Assembly: GCF_033170155.1 (NCBI RefSeq)
Contig: NZ_CP137079.1
Location: 3,534,001 to 3,598,000, forward strand
Origin: Raineyella sp. W15-4
GTDB taxonomy: Bacteria; Actinomycetota; Actinomycetes; Propionibacteriales; Propionibacteriaceae
Length of the DNA stretch: 64,000 nt
Direction of reading: 5' to 3'
The stretch's first letter is position 1, and every line of letters starts with the position of its first letter. This document shows positions 24,626-34,500 of the stretch, in pieces. The position numbers were made by a program, and so were the translations under genes. The notes under the pieces were generated by a model that saw nothing but the letters and a program-made list of their open reading frames with translations, made no database searches and was not told where the DNA came from.

Positions 24626-26116
24626 ATGGAGACCTCCGTGTCCGAGACCGCGCCCGACCCGTCCGAGGCCACCCCCGGGAGCGGCACCCAGCGTCCGTCC
24701 GGGCACGTCATCGTCATCGGTGGCGGGGTCGCCGGGCTGGTGACCGCCCGGGACCTCGCCCGGGCCGGGGTCCGGGTCACCGTGATCGAGTCGTCCGACC
24801 GGATCGGCGGCCAGGTCCGGACGATCGACTTCGCCGACCGCAGGGTCGACGTGGGCGCCGAGGCGATCCATGCAACGCCGCCGCACCTGTCCGCCCTGGT
24901 CCGCGAACTCGGGCTGTGGGACGACCCGCTCGGCTCGCACCACGGCCACACCCTGCTGGGCCACCCGCGGGGGGCGCAGCCGATGCCGGCCGGTCTCGGC
25001 CCCACCGGACCGACCCGGATCCGTCCGGTGGTGGAGTCCGGGATGCTGTCGCTGCCCGGGCTGGTGCGCGCCGGACTGGAACCGGCGCTGGCCCGACTCG
25101 CCCCGCCGCTGGCGCCCGACCAGGACATCAGCGTCGGTGACTTCCTCGCCGGCCGCTTCGGCCACGAGGTGGTCCGCCGGTTCGTGGACCCGTTGCTGGG
25201 CAGCCTGCACAGCGGTGACGTGTACCGGCTGTCGCTGCGCGGCAACGCCCCGCAGCTGGTCGGCGCCGCCGAGCACCGGACCTCGCTGATCCGCCGCAGC
25301 GCGCCGCGACCGGCGACCAGTGGGCCGACCTTCATCAGCTGGACCGGCGGGCTGGCGACCTTCGTCGACGCGCTGGCCTCCGACATCGAGGGCCACGGCG
25401 GCCGGATCGCCCTCGGGGTCGAGGTGCGCCAGATCGTCCGGGCCGGCGGGCGCTGGCAGGTCCGGACCTCCGAGGGTGGGTTCGAGACCGACGGGGTCGT
25501 GCTGGCCACCCCGACCCCGGTGACCGCCACCCTGCTCACCCCGCTGACCCGGACCGCGGAGACCCTGCGCGAACAGCGGTCCGCCTCGGTGGTCAACGTC
25601 CTGCTGGCGCTGCGGGCCGATCAGGTCTTCCGTCACGACGCCGGGGACCGGTTCCCGTTGCGGGCCACGCCGGAGACCAACGGCATCCTGCTGCCCTCCG
25701 ACGCCCCGTGGACGATGAAGGCCGCGACCTTCCTCGGCACCAAGTGGCCGCACCTGCGCCGGACAGCGGACGGACGTGACGACAACGCGTTCCTGGTCCG
25801 GGTGTCCGCCGGGCGGGTCGGCCGGCACGTCGTCGACGAGCTCGACGACGCGGAACTGACCGGCCGACTGGTCGACGACCTGCACCGCACCACCGGCGTC
25901 CGCGCTGACCTGCTCGACTCGACGGTGGTCCGCTGGCCGTCGATGCCGCAGTGCGAGGTCGGTCATCCCGCCCGGATCGCCGCCCTGCGGGCCGAACTGG
26001 CCACCACCCACCCGCGGCTGGTCCTGGCCGGCGCGGGCATGGACGGGATGGGGATGGCCGCGGTGGTCCGCTCCGGTCAGACGGCCGCGGCCACGCTCGC
26101 CGCGGCGCTCGCCTGA
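24626..26116 (+). CDS. hemY: HemY-type porphyrinogen oxidase
   Basis: A 496-residue flavoprotein of the protoporphyrinogen/coproporphyrinogen oxidase family. An unusual 26-residue hydrophilic N-terminus precedes the FAD-binding motif IGGGVAGL (31-38); ESSDRIGGQV follows, and a C-terminal FAD segment (LAGAGMDGMGMAAVVRSG) closes the fold. In actinobacteria this enzyme normally oxidises coproporphyrinogen III to coproporphyrin III in the heme branch. The stop shares one base with the cobQ start, so heme and cobalamin genes form one unit here. The start is ATG 24626. Which porphyrinogen is used is an inference from phylum. Confidence 0.85.
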   Translation: METSVSETAPDPSEATPGSGTQRPSGHVIVIGGGVAGLVTARDLARAGVRVTVIESSDRIGGQVRTIDFADRRVDVGAEAIHATPPHLSALVRELGLWDDPLGSHHGHTLLGHPRGAQPMPAGLGPTGPTRIRPVVESGMLSLPGLVRAGLEPALARLAPPLAPDQDISVGDFLAGRFGHEVVRRFVDPLLGSLHSGDVYRLSLRGNAPQLVGAAEHRTSLIRRSAPRPATSGPTFISWTGGLATFVDALASDIEGHGGRIALGVEVRQIVRAGGRWQVRTSEGGFETDGVVLATPTPVTATLLTPLTRTAETLREQRSASVVNVLLALRADQVFRHDAGDRFPLRATPETNGILLPSDAPWTMKAATFLGTKWPHLRRTADGRDDNAFLVRVSAGRVGRHVVDELDDAELTGRLVDDLHRTTGVRADLLDSTVVRWPSMPQCEVGHPARIAALRAELATTHPRLVLAGAGMDGMGMAAVVRSGQTAAATLAAALA

Positions 26117-27783
26117 TGCCGGGGATCCTGGTCGCCGGGACGTCGTCGGACGCCGGGAAGTCGCTGCTGGTCACCGGGCTGTGCCGGGCGGTGGCGCGCC
26201 GCGGCGTCCGGGTCGCGCCGTACAAAGCGCAGAACATGTCCAACAACTCGATGGTCGTCGCCGGGCCCGACGGCCGCGCCGGGGAGATCGGCCGCGCCCA
26301 GTGGCTGCAGGCGCGGGCGGCCCGGGTCACCCCGACCGTCGACATGAACCCGGTGCTGCTCAAGCCCGCCACCGACCGCCGTTCGCACGTGGTGCTGCGG
26401 GGGCTGCCGTACGGCACGCTGGAGGCTGGGGAGTACGCGCACGGCCGCGGCGCGCTGATCGAGGCGTCCCGCGCGGCGTACCAGGCACTGGACGCAGCGT
26501 ACGACCTGGTGGTCTGCGAGGGTGCCGGGTCGCCGGCCGAGATCAACCTGCGTGAGGGCGACTACGTCAACATGGGGCTGGCCCGGCACTTCGGGTTGCC
26601 GGTCGCGCTGGTCGGCGACATCGACCGGGGCGGCATGCTGGCGGCGGTGTACGGCACCTGGGGGCTGCTCGAGGAGGCCGACCGTACGTTGCTCGCCGGC
26701 TACCTGGTGAACAAGTTCCGCGGCGACGTGGCGGTGCTGCAACCCGGGCTGGACACCCTGACGGAGCGGACCGGGCTGCCGTGCCTCGGCGTGGTGCCGT
26801 GGCTGGAGGGGGTCTGGCTGGACAGCGAGGACACCCTGCGGGTGGGTACGCCTGCGACGTCCCCCACCGCTGACGCCTTGGCAGCCGTCGCCGGCTCCGG
26901 TCCGGCCACCGCCGTCCCGGACAGCGGTCCTCGGTTGTCGGTGGCGGTCGTCCGACTGCCCAGGGTGTCGAATGCCACCGACATCGACGCGCTCGCCGCC
27001 GAACCGGGGGTGGATCTGACGGTGACCACCCGGCCGGACGTCCTTGCCGCGGCGGACCTGGTGGTCGTGCCGGGCAGTCGCTCCACCGTGGGGGATCTGT
27101 CCTGGCTGCGCGGGACCGGCATCGCCGGCGTGCTGACCGCGCGCGCGGCGGCCGGCCGGCCGGTGCTCGGCATCTGCGGGGGCTACCAGCTGTTGGGCCG
27201 GACGATCGCCGATCCCGACGGGGTGGAGGCGAAGGTCCCCTCGACACCGAGCGCAGCAACAGTCCCCTTGCCCGTCCCCTCGCCGTCCCTCGGGGCCAGT
27301 ACCTCCGCCCCCGATCGGGTCGCCGGGCTCGGGCTGCTGCCGGTCGACACCCTGTTCCGGGCCGAGAAGTCGCTCGGCCGACCGACCGGCAGCTGGCGCG
27401 GCCACACCGTGACGGGCTACGAGATCCACCACGGCGTGGCGACGGTCTCGGACGCCGTGCCGACGGGCTCGGCGACGGCGACTGCGACGGTGGCGGCCGC
27501 GGGCGGCACCGAGGGCACTGGCGGGCGGCGCGTCAAGCGGTTCCTCGACGGGGCCCGCGCCGGGGCGGTGTTCGGCACCATGTGGCACGGGACGATGGAG
27601 GACGACGAGTTCCGCCGGGCCTTCCTGACCGAGGTGGCCGAGGTGTCGGGGGCGCAGTGGCGGCCGGATCCGGCCGCGCCCGGTTTCGACGCCCGCCGGG
27701 AGGCGATGATCGACACGCTGGCCGACGCGGTGGAGCAGCACGCCCCGGCGCTGCTGGAGCTGGCGCTGCGCCAGGTCGGCTGA
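26116..27783 (+). CDS. cobQ: Cobyric acid synthase
   Basis: A 555-residue amidotransferase that converts adenosylcobyrinic acid diamide to adenosylcobyric acid with glutamine-derived ammonia. The N-terminal ATP-binding domain carries GTSSDAGKS and KAQNMSNNS; the glutaminase domain has GICGGYQLLG with the nucleophile cysteine and a FGTMWHGTMEDD C-terminal histidine motif. A proline/serine-rich insertion of about 30 residues follows GVEAKVPST and another is near the C-terminus (ATATATVAAAG). The start overlaps the hemY stop by one base. It is longer than the roughly 490-residue norm because of these insertions. Confidence 0.93.
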   Translation: MPGILVAGTSSDAGKSLLVTGLCRAVARRGVRVAPYKAQNMSNNSMVVAGPDGRAGEIGRAQWLQARAARVTPTVDMNPVLLKPATDRRSHVVLRGLPYGTLEAGEYAHGRGALIEASRAAYQALDAAYDLVVCEGAGSPAEINLREGDYVNMGLARHFGLPVALVGDIDRGGMLAAVYGTWGLLEEADRTLLAGYLVNKFRGDVAVLQPGLDTLTERTGLPCLGVVPWLEGVWLDSEDTLRVGTPATSPTADALAAVAGSGPATAVPDSGPRLSVAVVRLPRVSNATDIDALAAEPGVDLTVTTRPDVLAAADLVVVPGSRSTVGDLSWLRGTGIAGVLTARAAAGRPVLGICGGYQLLGRTIADPDGVEAKVPSTPSAATVPLPVPSPSLGASTSAPDRVAGLGLLPVDTLFRAEKSLGRPTGSWRGHTVTGYEIHHGVATVSDAVPTGSATATATVAAAGGTEGTGGRRVKRFLDGARAGAVFGTMWHGTMEDDEFRRAFLTEVAEVSGAQWRPDPAAPGFDARREAMIDTLADAVEQHAPALLELALRQVG

Positions 27784-27951
27784 GACCGCCCTGCGAGCGG
27801 CCGGTGGTGGCCTCCGTTGGCGCTGGCCGAGTCGGCCTCTGCGGGGACGGCCCCGGACGGCGGCCCGTCGGGAACGCCGCTGGACAGACCCTCCGTCACC
27901 CGGTATTGGTTGACCCCTGCATCATTCGGCCCCGTCCCGCGAGGAGTCCCG

Positions 27952-28584
27952 ATGTCCCGGATCACCACCGCCGCCTGGTCCCGCCCGGAGGCCGAGCGCC
28001 CCGGCAGCACCCTCGTCGTCGCGCTGCACGGCCGCGGCAGCGACGAATCGTCTATGCTCGGACTGGCCGCGCTGCTGCCCGGGTCGATGACGCTGGTCGC
28101 TCCGCGCGGCCCGCTGCCGGTCGGCGACGGCTGGACCTGGTTCGACAACAAGGGCATCGGCCGGCCGGTGGAATCCTCGATCAAGGAGACCGCCGCGGCC
28201 TTGGTGGAGTGGCTGGGGACCGTCGAGGCAGGGCATCCCCGGGTGGTGCTGCTGGGCTTCTCCGCCGGTACCGCCATGTCGGGCGGGCTGCTGTTCAGTG
28301 CCGCGGACCGGTTCGCGGCGGCGGTGCTGCTGTCGGGAACGTTACCCTGGCACGCCGGGTTCGCCTCGCCCGAGGGGCTGCTGTCGGGGATGCCGGTCCT
28401 CTGGGGCAATGACCCCGCCGACCCGGTCATCCCGGCCGACCTGCTGGACCGCAGCCACCACTGGCTGGTAGAGGAGTCCGGGGCGGCGCTGGAGGACCAC
28501 AGCTACCCCGGCATGGGCCACGCGATCGGCCCCGAGGAGGCCCTCGACATCACCGCGTTCCTGGGCCGGGTCGCCGGGGACTGA
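27952..28584 (+). CDS. Phospholipase/carboxylesterase-type alpha/beta hydrolase
   Basis: A 210-residue serine hydrolase of the carboxylesterase/phospholipase family. The oxyanion-side motif VALHGRGSDES, the nucleophile elbow GFSAGTAM (Ser near residue 101) and a C-terminal GMGHAI histidine are visible, with the acid in the GNDPADPV segment. ATG 27952 follows GAGGAG. It lies between cobalamin genes but no link to cobalamin is known for the family. It probably hydrolyses esters in the cytoplasm. Confidence 0.83.
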   Translation: MSRITTAAWSRPEAERPGSTLVVALHGRGSDESSMLGLAALLPGSMTLVAPRGPLPVGDGWTWFDNKGIGRPVESSIKETAAALVEWLGTVEAGHPRVVLLGFSAGTAMSGGLLFSAADRFAAAVLLSGTLPWHAGFASPEGLLSGMPVLWGNDPADPVIPADLLDRSHHWLVEESGAALEDHSYPGMGHAIGPEEALDITAFLGRVAGD

Positions 28585-28728
28585 CCGCTCGGAACGCGTA
28601 GCCCGGCCGGGCGGCCCACGGGGAGCCGAACCCACCGGGTTCCCCCCGACCGGACCGCCCCGACCGGACCCACCGGGCCGCCCGGGCCCGAGTGCGCCCG
28701 TCCGGCGGTGGGTGGCAGGATGACCCCC

Positions 28729-29499
28729 ATGGTCAGCACAGTCTGGGTGATCGGCATCGGCACGGGTGATCCGGGACTCGTCACGTACGAGGCCGCCGAG
28801 GCGCTCCGTACGGTCGATGTCTTCCTCGTCGCCGACAAAGGCGAGATCAAACACGACCTGGTCGAGGCCCGGCAGGCCCTGTGCGAACACTTCATCGGTG
28901 ACACCCACCCGTACCGCTTCGTGGAGGTGCCCGACCCGCGGCGCGGCCCCGACGCCGAGCGCGACACCGCGGCCTACACCGAGGGGGTGCGGGACTGGTA
29001 CGCCGCCCGCGTCCGCGCGTACGCCGACATCATCGACGGGTTGCCCGCCGACACCCAGGTCGGGTTCCTGGTGTGGGGCGACCCGGCGTTCTACGACTCC
29101 ACGCTGCGCGTGGTCGACCGGCTGCGCCCGGAGTGCGGCCCCTTCGAGGTGCAGGTGATCCCCGGCATCAGTGCCCCGCAACTGCTGGCGGCGCGCCACG
29201 CCATCGCCCTGAACCGGATCGGCACCTCGATCCACATCACCACCGGTCGCCGGCTGGTCGAGGAGTACGTCCCGGACCTCGGTGATGTCGTCGTGATGCT
29301 CGACGGCTACCTCACCTGCCGCGAACTGGCCGACCGCTACCCCGATCTGACCATCTACTGGGGCGCCTACCTGGGCGGACCGCACGAGGTGCTCCGCAGC
29401 GGGCGCCTCGCCGACATCATCGACGAGCTGGTGGCCCTGCGGACCCGGCTGCGCGAGGAGCACGGCTGGGTGATGGACACCTACCTGCTGCGCCCCTGA
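28729..29499 (+). CDS. cobF: Precorrin-6A synthase (deacetylating)
   Basis: CobF methylates C-1 of precorrin-5 with SAM and removes the acetyl group to give precorrin-6A. The 256-residue protein has the tetrapyrrole methylase start GIGTGDPGLVT, then GFLVWGDPAFYDST and VIPGISAPQ. The frame is open farther upstream; I prefer ATG 28729, which has GGCAGGA eight bases upstream and puts the methylase motif near the N-terminus as in other CobF, over ATG 28720. It stands alone on the plus strand between the esterase gene and the repeat element. CobF belongs only to the oxygen-dependent cobalamin route, which fits CobG here. Confidence 0.9.
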   Translation: MVSTVWVIGIGTGDPGLVTYEAAEALRTVDVFLVADKGEIKHDLVEARQALCEHFIGDTHPYRFVEVPDPRRGPDAERDTAAYTEGVRDWYAARVRAYADIIDGLPADTQVGFLVWGDPAFYDSTLRVVDRLRPECGPFEVQVIPGISAPQLLAARHAIALNRIGTSIHITTGRRLVEEYVPDLGDVVVMLDGYLTCRELADRYPDLTIYWGAYLGGPHEVLRSGRLADIIDELVALRTRLREEHGWVMDTYLLRP

Positions 29500-29602
29500 G
29501 CCGTCGCCGCGTACCGACACACCGCGTACCGACCTCAGCCGCCCACACCAGGTACCGACCTCGTTCACGCCAGGCACCGACTCGCCCCGCATCCGGCCGC
29601 CC

Positions 29603-29640
29603 CGGGCGGTCCGGGCGGTCCGGGCGGTCCGGGCGGTCCG
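29603..29640. repeat. Four tandem 9-base repeats
   Basis: CGGGCGGTC is repeated about four times. It lies just left of the second inverted-repeat element, within the 519-base gap 29500-30018. Degenerate copies of GTACCGAC also occur at 29513-29575. No gene is supported in that gap. Confidence 0.7.
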
Positions 29641-29649
29641 CCAGCGAAT

Positions 29650-29840
29650 CTCAGGTCTGTTGTCCACCGAAAGATTCACCCCCCTGGTGACACTTTCCCA
29701 GGCTCCGGCGGGCGGCGCGGGGAGCGGTCGCTGGCTCTGACGCACGGAACGACGCGCCACCCACCCCCGAGGAAGCCCACCCGCCGGTGTCGATGGTGTC
29801 ACCAGGGGGGTGAAACGTACGTTCGACAACAGACCTGGGA
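29650..29840. repeat. Inverted-repeat element, copy B
   Basis: The left arm (about 29650-29693, TCTCAGGTCTGTTGTC to CCCTGGTGACAC) and the right arm (29798-29840, GTGTCACCAGGGGGGTGAAA to CAGACCTGGGA) are inverted copies with only a few differences, separated by about 105 bases. The same arms occur near 11.7 kb. The inner 105 bases do not match copy A and contain no gene. The unit lies in a gap between cobF and a ThrE-like gene. Confidence 0.78.
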
Positions 29841-30018
29841 TCGCGGCGCCCGATCCCAGCTGCTCGCCGCGACTCCGTGCCTCCAGCTGCCGCGCCTCGT
29901 CGTACGATCCCGCGCAGGGTGTCGTTGACGTCCCAGATGTCCTCGCGAACCCCGGCACTCGCCGCGAACGACCCCACCCCTGGCACGGCCCGCGGACCGC
30001 CCGCCCTACCGTTGGGCC

Positions 30019-31488
30019 GTGGACACCTCCGGCCCCGACACAGGACCCTCGTTCGACGACCCCGAGCCGCACGCCGATCACGAGCTGTTCGAGGAGCACG
30101 ACCAGCTTGACGACCGCGAGCAGTTCGAGGAGCAGCGGTTCGACGAGCATGAGCGGTTCGAGGAACACGAGCATGAGGAAGCCCTGGAGCCGCGGCACCT
30201 GATCCGGCGCTCGGATGTGGTGCTCCGCGCCGGCATCATGATGCTGGTCGCCGGCACCTCGGGGCTTCGGGTGCGCGAGGTGATGCAGGCGGTGGCGCGT
30301 ACGGTCGGGATCGGCCGGATCAGGGCCCAGGTGACCTACACCGACATCGTCCTCACCGTGCAGCGGCGCAACATCTTCCGCACCCAGGTCGCCGAGATCA
30401 GCGCACCGGGGGTGAACGCCCACCGGATCGCGATGATGCAGGAGCTGGCCCACACCCTGCCACCCCGGGCCGGGGTGGCAGAGGTGAACGCGATGCTGGA
30501 CGACATCGAACACACGCCACGGCTCTACCCGACGTGGGGGTTGGTGCTGCTCGTCGCCCTGGCCTGTGGTTCGGTGACGGTGCTCAGCAACGGTGGCTGG
30601 CGCGAGGTCGTCGCGGTGCTGCCCGCCTCGGCCCTGGCGTACTGGCTGCACCGTACGCTCAGCCGCTGGCAGCTGAACCACCTGGCCGTGGTGATGGCCT
30701 CGGCAGCCACTGCGACCGGACTGTACGTCGCTTTCACCCACCTGCTCGACCTCACCCTCGGTGGACCGAGCGAACGGATGGCGGCCGGCCTGGTCTGCGC
30801 AGCGATCTTCCTGATCCCGGGCTTCCCGCTGGTCACCGCCGGCCTGGACCTGACCCGGATCGACCTGGTGACCGGCATCCCGCGGCTGATGTACGCCGCC
30901 ATGGTGCTGCTGGCGATGGCGATCGGCGTGTGGGGGGTGGCGACGCTCAGCGGCGTCTCCCCGGCCGTGGTGCCGCCGCTGGCCGGGGATCCGGTGGCCG
31001 TCTGGGCGGCCCTGCTGGGAGCGAGCTTCTTCGCGGTGTTCGGCTGGGCGACGATGTTCAACTCCCCGTGGCGGATGGCGCTCGCCTCCGGGGTGGCCGC
31101 GATCCTCGGCAACACACCCCGGCTGCTGATGCTGCAGGCCGGGGTACGGCCGCACGTGGCCACCTTCGTCGGGTGCTTCCTGATGGGGCTGCTGTGTGCG
31201 GTAGCCGCTCGGCTCTTCTCGATGGAGAAGATCATCATGACCGTCCCGACGGTGCTGGTGTCGATCCCCGGGTCGGCGGCGCTGCGGACACTGCTCTACT
31301 TCGACCAGGCCGACGTCGTCCAGGCGATGCAGAACGGGGTGTCGACCGTGCTGGTGGTGATCGCGATGGTGGCCGGACTCTCCGGGGCGCGGATGCTCAC
31401 CGACCCGGAGTGGGCGTTCACCCGCGCCGATCCGCCGACCACCTGGCGCCTGGTGGGGCGGATCCTGCGGCACCACCGGGATCACTGA
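30019..31488 (+). CDS. ThrE-type threonine/serine exporter
   Basis: A 489-residue membrane protein with about ten helices after residue 180. Residues 1-60 are strikingly acidic, with repeats of FEEH and FDEH. The N-terminal soluble half (residues 60-175) is the family's protease-like domain, with AGTSGLRVREVMQAVAR; the membrane half includes GLVCAAIFLIPGFPLVTAGLD, the ThrE hallmark segment. ThrE proteins export threonine and serine by proton antiport. GTG 30019 is the only reasonable start and lacks a clear ribosome site, so a later start is possible. It is convergent with cobN. Confidence 0.87.
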   Translation: MDTSGPDTGPSFDDPEPHADHELFEEHDQLDDREQFEEQRFDEHERFEEHEHEEALEPRHLIRRSDVVLRAGIMMLVAGTSGLRVREVMQAVARTVGIGRIRAQVTYTDIVLTVQRRNIFRTQVAEISAPGVNAHRIAMMQELAHTLPPRAGVAEVNAMLDDIEHTPRLYPTWGLVLLVALACGSVTVLSNGGWREVVAVLPASALAYWLHRTLSRWQLNHLAVVMASAATATGLYVAFTHLLDLTLGGPSERMAAGLVCAAIFLIPGFPLVTAGLDLTRIDLVTGIPRLMYAAMVLLAMAIGVWGVATLSGVSPAVVPPLAGDPVAVWAALLGASFFAVFGWATMFNSPWRMALASGVAAILGNTPRLLMLQAGVRPHVATFVGCFLMGLLCAVAARLFSMEKIIMTVPTVLVSIPGSAALRTLLYFDQADVVQAMQNGVSTVLVVIAMVAGLSGARMLTDPEWAFTRADPPTTWRLVGRILRHHRDH

Positions 31489-31491
31489 CCT

Positions 31492-31514
31492 GCCCGACCG
31501 CGTTCGCGACGGGC
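31492..31514. terminator. Hairpin between convergent genes
   Basis: GCCCGACCGCG and CGCGACGGGC pair across a two-base loop with one unpaired base, between the ThrE-like stop and the cobN stop. No T-run follows, so termination is inferred from position alone. Confidence 0.4.
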
Positions 31515-31544
31515 GTGGCCACCCCAGCGTGAGCCGATCCCGGG

Positions 31545-34500
31545 TCACTCCTCCAGGTCGCCCTCCACGTCGAGGTAGACCTGCTGCATCCGAGCCAGCA
31601 GGTCGGGGTCCGGCTGCTCCCACAGGCCACGATCCGCCGCCTCGTGGAGCTTCTCGATGATCCCGTTCAACGCCCACGGGTTGGCGTGCCGCAGGAACTG
31701 CTGGGTGTCCTCGTCCAGTACGTACGATGTGGCCAGCTGCTCGTACATCCAGTCGTCGACGACCCCGGCGGTGGCGTCGAACCCGAACAGGTAGTCCACC
31801 GTCGCGGCCAGCTCGAACGCCCCCTTGTAGCCGTGCCGCTGCATCGCGGCGATCCACCGCGGGTTCACCACCCGGGAGCGGAACACCCGGGCCGTCTCCT
31901 CGGCCAGCGACCGGGTCCGGACCGCGTCCGGCACGGTGGAGTCCCCGACGTACGCCTTGGGGTCGGCGCCGGTCAGTGCCCGGACGGTGGCGACCATCCC
32001 GCCGTGGTACTGGAAGTAGTCGTCGGAGTCGGCGATGTCGTGCTCGCGGGTGTCGACATTCTTCGCGGCGACCTGGATCCGCCGGTAGTTCGTCTCCATG
32101 TCCTCCCGGGCGGGCCGGCCGTCCATGTCCCGGCCGTACGCATAGCCGCCCCAGGTGGTGTACACCTCGGCGAGGTCGGCGTCGGTGCGCCAGTTGCCCG
32201 CCTCGATCAGCGGCAGGATGCCGGCCCCGTACGATCCGGGCTTCGACCCGAAGATCCGGGTGGTGGCCCGACGCTCATCACCGTGGGCGGCCCGATCCGC
32301 CCGGGTGTGAGCCCGGACGTAGTTGTCCTCGTCGGACTCCTCGAGCCCGGCGACCAGCCGCACCGCGTCGTCGAGCATCGCGATGACGTGCGGGAACGCG
32401 TCCCGGAAGAAGCCGGAGATGCGTACGGTCACGTCGATCCGGGGCCGGCCCAGATCGGCCAGCGGCACCACGTCGAGGCCGGTGACCCGGCGGGAGGCCT
32501 CGTCCCAGTGCGGCGCCACCCCCATCAGGGCGAGCACTTCGGCGATATCGTCCCCGGAGGTCCGCATCGCCGAAGTGCCCCAGACCGACAGGCCGACCGA
32601 CTGCGGGTAGTCGCCGGTCTCCTCCCGGTAGCGGGCGAGGACCGACTCCGCCATCGCCGACCCGGTCTCGTACGCCAGCCGGGACGGGATCGCCTTCGGG
32701 TCGACGGAGTAGAAGTTGCGGCCGGTCGGCAGCACGTTGACCAGGCCGCGCAGCGGGGAACCGGACGGGCCGGCCGGGGTGTAGCCGCCGTCGAGGGCGT
32801 GCAACACGGCGTCGATCTCGCCTGCGGTGCCGCGCAGCCGGGGGACGACCTCCTCGCAGGCGAACCGCAGCGACGCGGCCACCGCGGCGGGATCGGGCGC
32901 GGAAGTCGCAGCGGGATCGGGAGGCGTATCGGGACCAGGAACCGCGACCGGATCGGTGACACTCAGCACGGACGCCACCACGTCCGCGACGGCCGCTGCC
33001 TCCCAGCCGCGTTCCGCCAGGCCGGCCACCAGAGCATGGGCCAGGCCCTCGACCCGGTCCACCTCCGTCAGGGGTGCATCGTCGGCCAGTCCGAGGGCCC
33101 GGCGCAGCCCGGGCACCGCGTTCACCGCACCGCCGAACACCTGTCCGGCGCGCAGCACCGCGAGCACCAGGTTGACCAGTTCCTCGTCCTCGGGCACCCG
33201 GCCGAGGATGTGCAGGCCGTCGCGGATCTGCACGTCCTTGATCTCGCAGAGCCAGCCGTCGACGTGCATCACGAAGTCGTCGAAGGCGTCGCCCTCGGGA
33301 CGGTCGTCCAGCCCGAGCTCGGCGTCCATCCGGGCGGCGCGGATCAGCGTCCAGATCTCCGCCTGCAGGGCCGGGGCCTTGGCCGGGTCCATCGCCCGGA
33401 CGTTGCCGTACTCGTCGAGCAGCTGCTCCAGCCGGGCGATGTCGCCGTACGTCTCCGCCCGCGCCATCGGCGGGATCAGGTGGTCGACGATGGTGGCGTG
33501 GGCGCGCCGCTTCGCCTGGGTGCCCTCGCCGGGATCGTTGACCAGGAACGGGTAGACCACCGGCAGCGACCCGAGCGCCGCGTCCGGCCCGTCGGCGGCC
33601 GACAGCGCGAGGTTCTTGCCGGGCAGCCACTCCAGGTTGCCGTGCTTGCCGAGGTGGACGATCGCGTCGGCGCCGAACTCCTCGGCCAGCCAGCGGTACG
33701 TCGCGAGGTAGTGGTGGGTCGGCGGCAGGTCCGGGTCGTGGTAGATCGCGATCGGGTTCTCGCCGAAGCCGCGCGGCGGCTGCACCATGATCACCACGTT
33801 GCCGGCCCGCAGCGCGGCCGCAACGATCTCCCCGTCCGGGTCGCCGGAGCCGGGGCTGGTCCGGTCCACGAAAAGCTCGCCCGGCGCCTCACCCCAGGTC
33901 CCGGTCACCGCCGCCCGCAGTTCCTCGGGGAAGCCGGCGTACCACTCCCGGTAGCGGGCCGCGGGGACCCGGATCGGCTGGCCGGAGAGCTGCTCGGCGG
34001 TCAGCCAGTCCTCGTCCTGGCCGCCCGCGGCGATGATGGCGTGGATCAGCGCGTTGCCGCGGGTGGTGTCCTCAGCTTCGTCGGCGGGCACCGCGCCGAC
34101 CCGAGCCAGCAGGTCCTGGTACGCCTCGGTGCCCGGGATCTCCCCCGGCGCGCCGAGGTCGTAGCCGGCCGTACGCATCGCCCGCAGCAGCCGGATCAGT
34201 GAGACCGGGGTGTCCAGGCCGACGGCGTTGCCGATCCGGGCGTGCTTGGTCGGGTAGGCCGAGAGCACGATGGCGATCCGCCGCTCGGCCGGCGGGAGGT
34301 GGCGGAGCCGGGCGTGCCGGACGGCGAGTTCGGCGACCCGACGGGTCCGCTCCGGGTCGGCGACGTAGTGCGGCAGCCCGTCGGCGTCGCTCTCCTTGAA
34401 GGAGAAGGCGGTGGTGATGATCCGCCCGTCGAACTCCGGCACCGCAACCTGCGAGGCGACGTCGAGCGGCGTCATCCCCTCGTCGGAGGCCGCCCAGGCC

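Noticed and set aside
28342-31857. Long minus-strand frame of 1171 codons
   Set aside because: It is antisense to cobF and the ThrE-like gene and passes through the repeat element; no motif supports translation.
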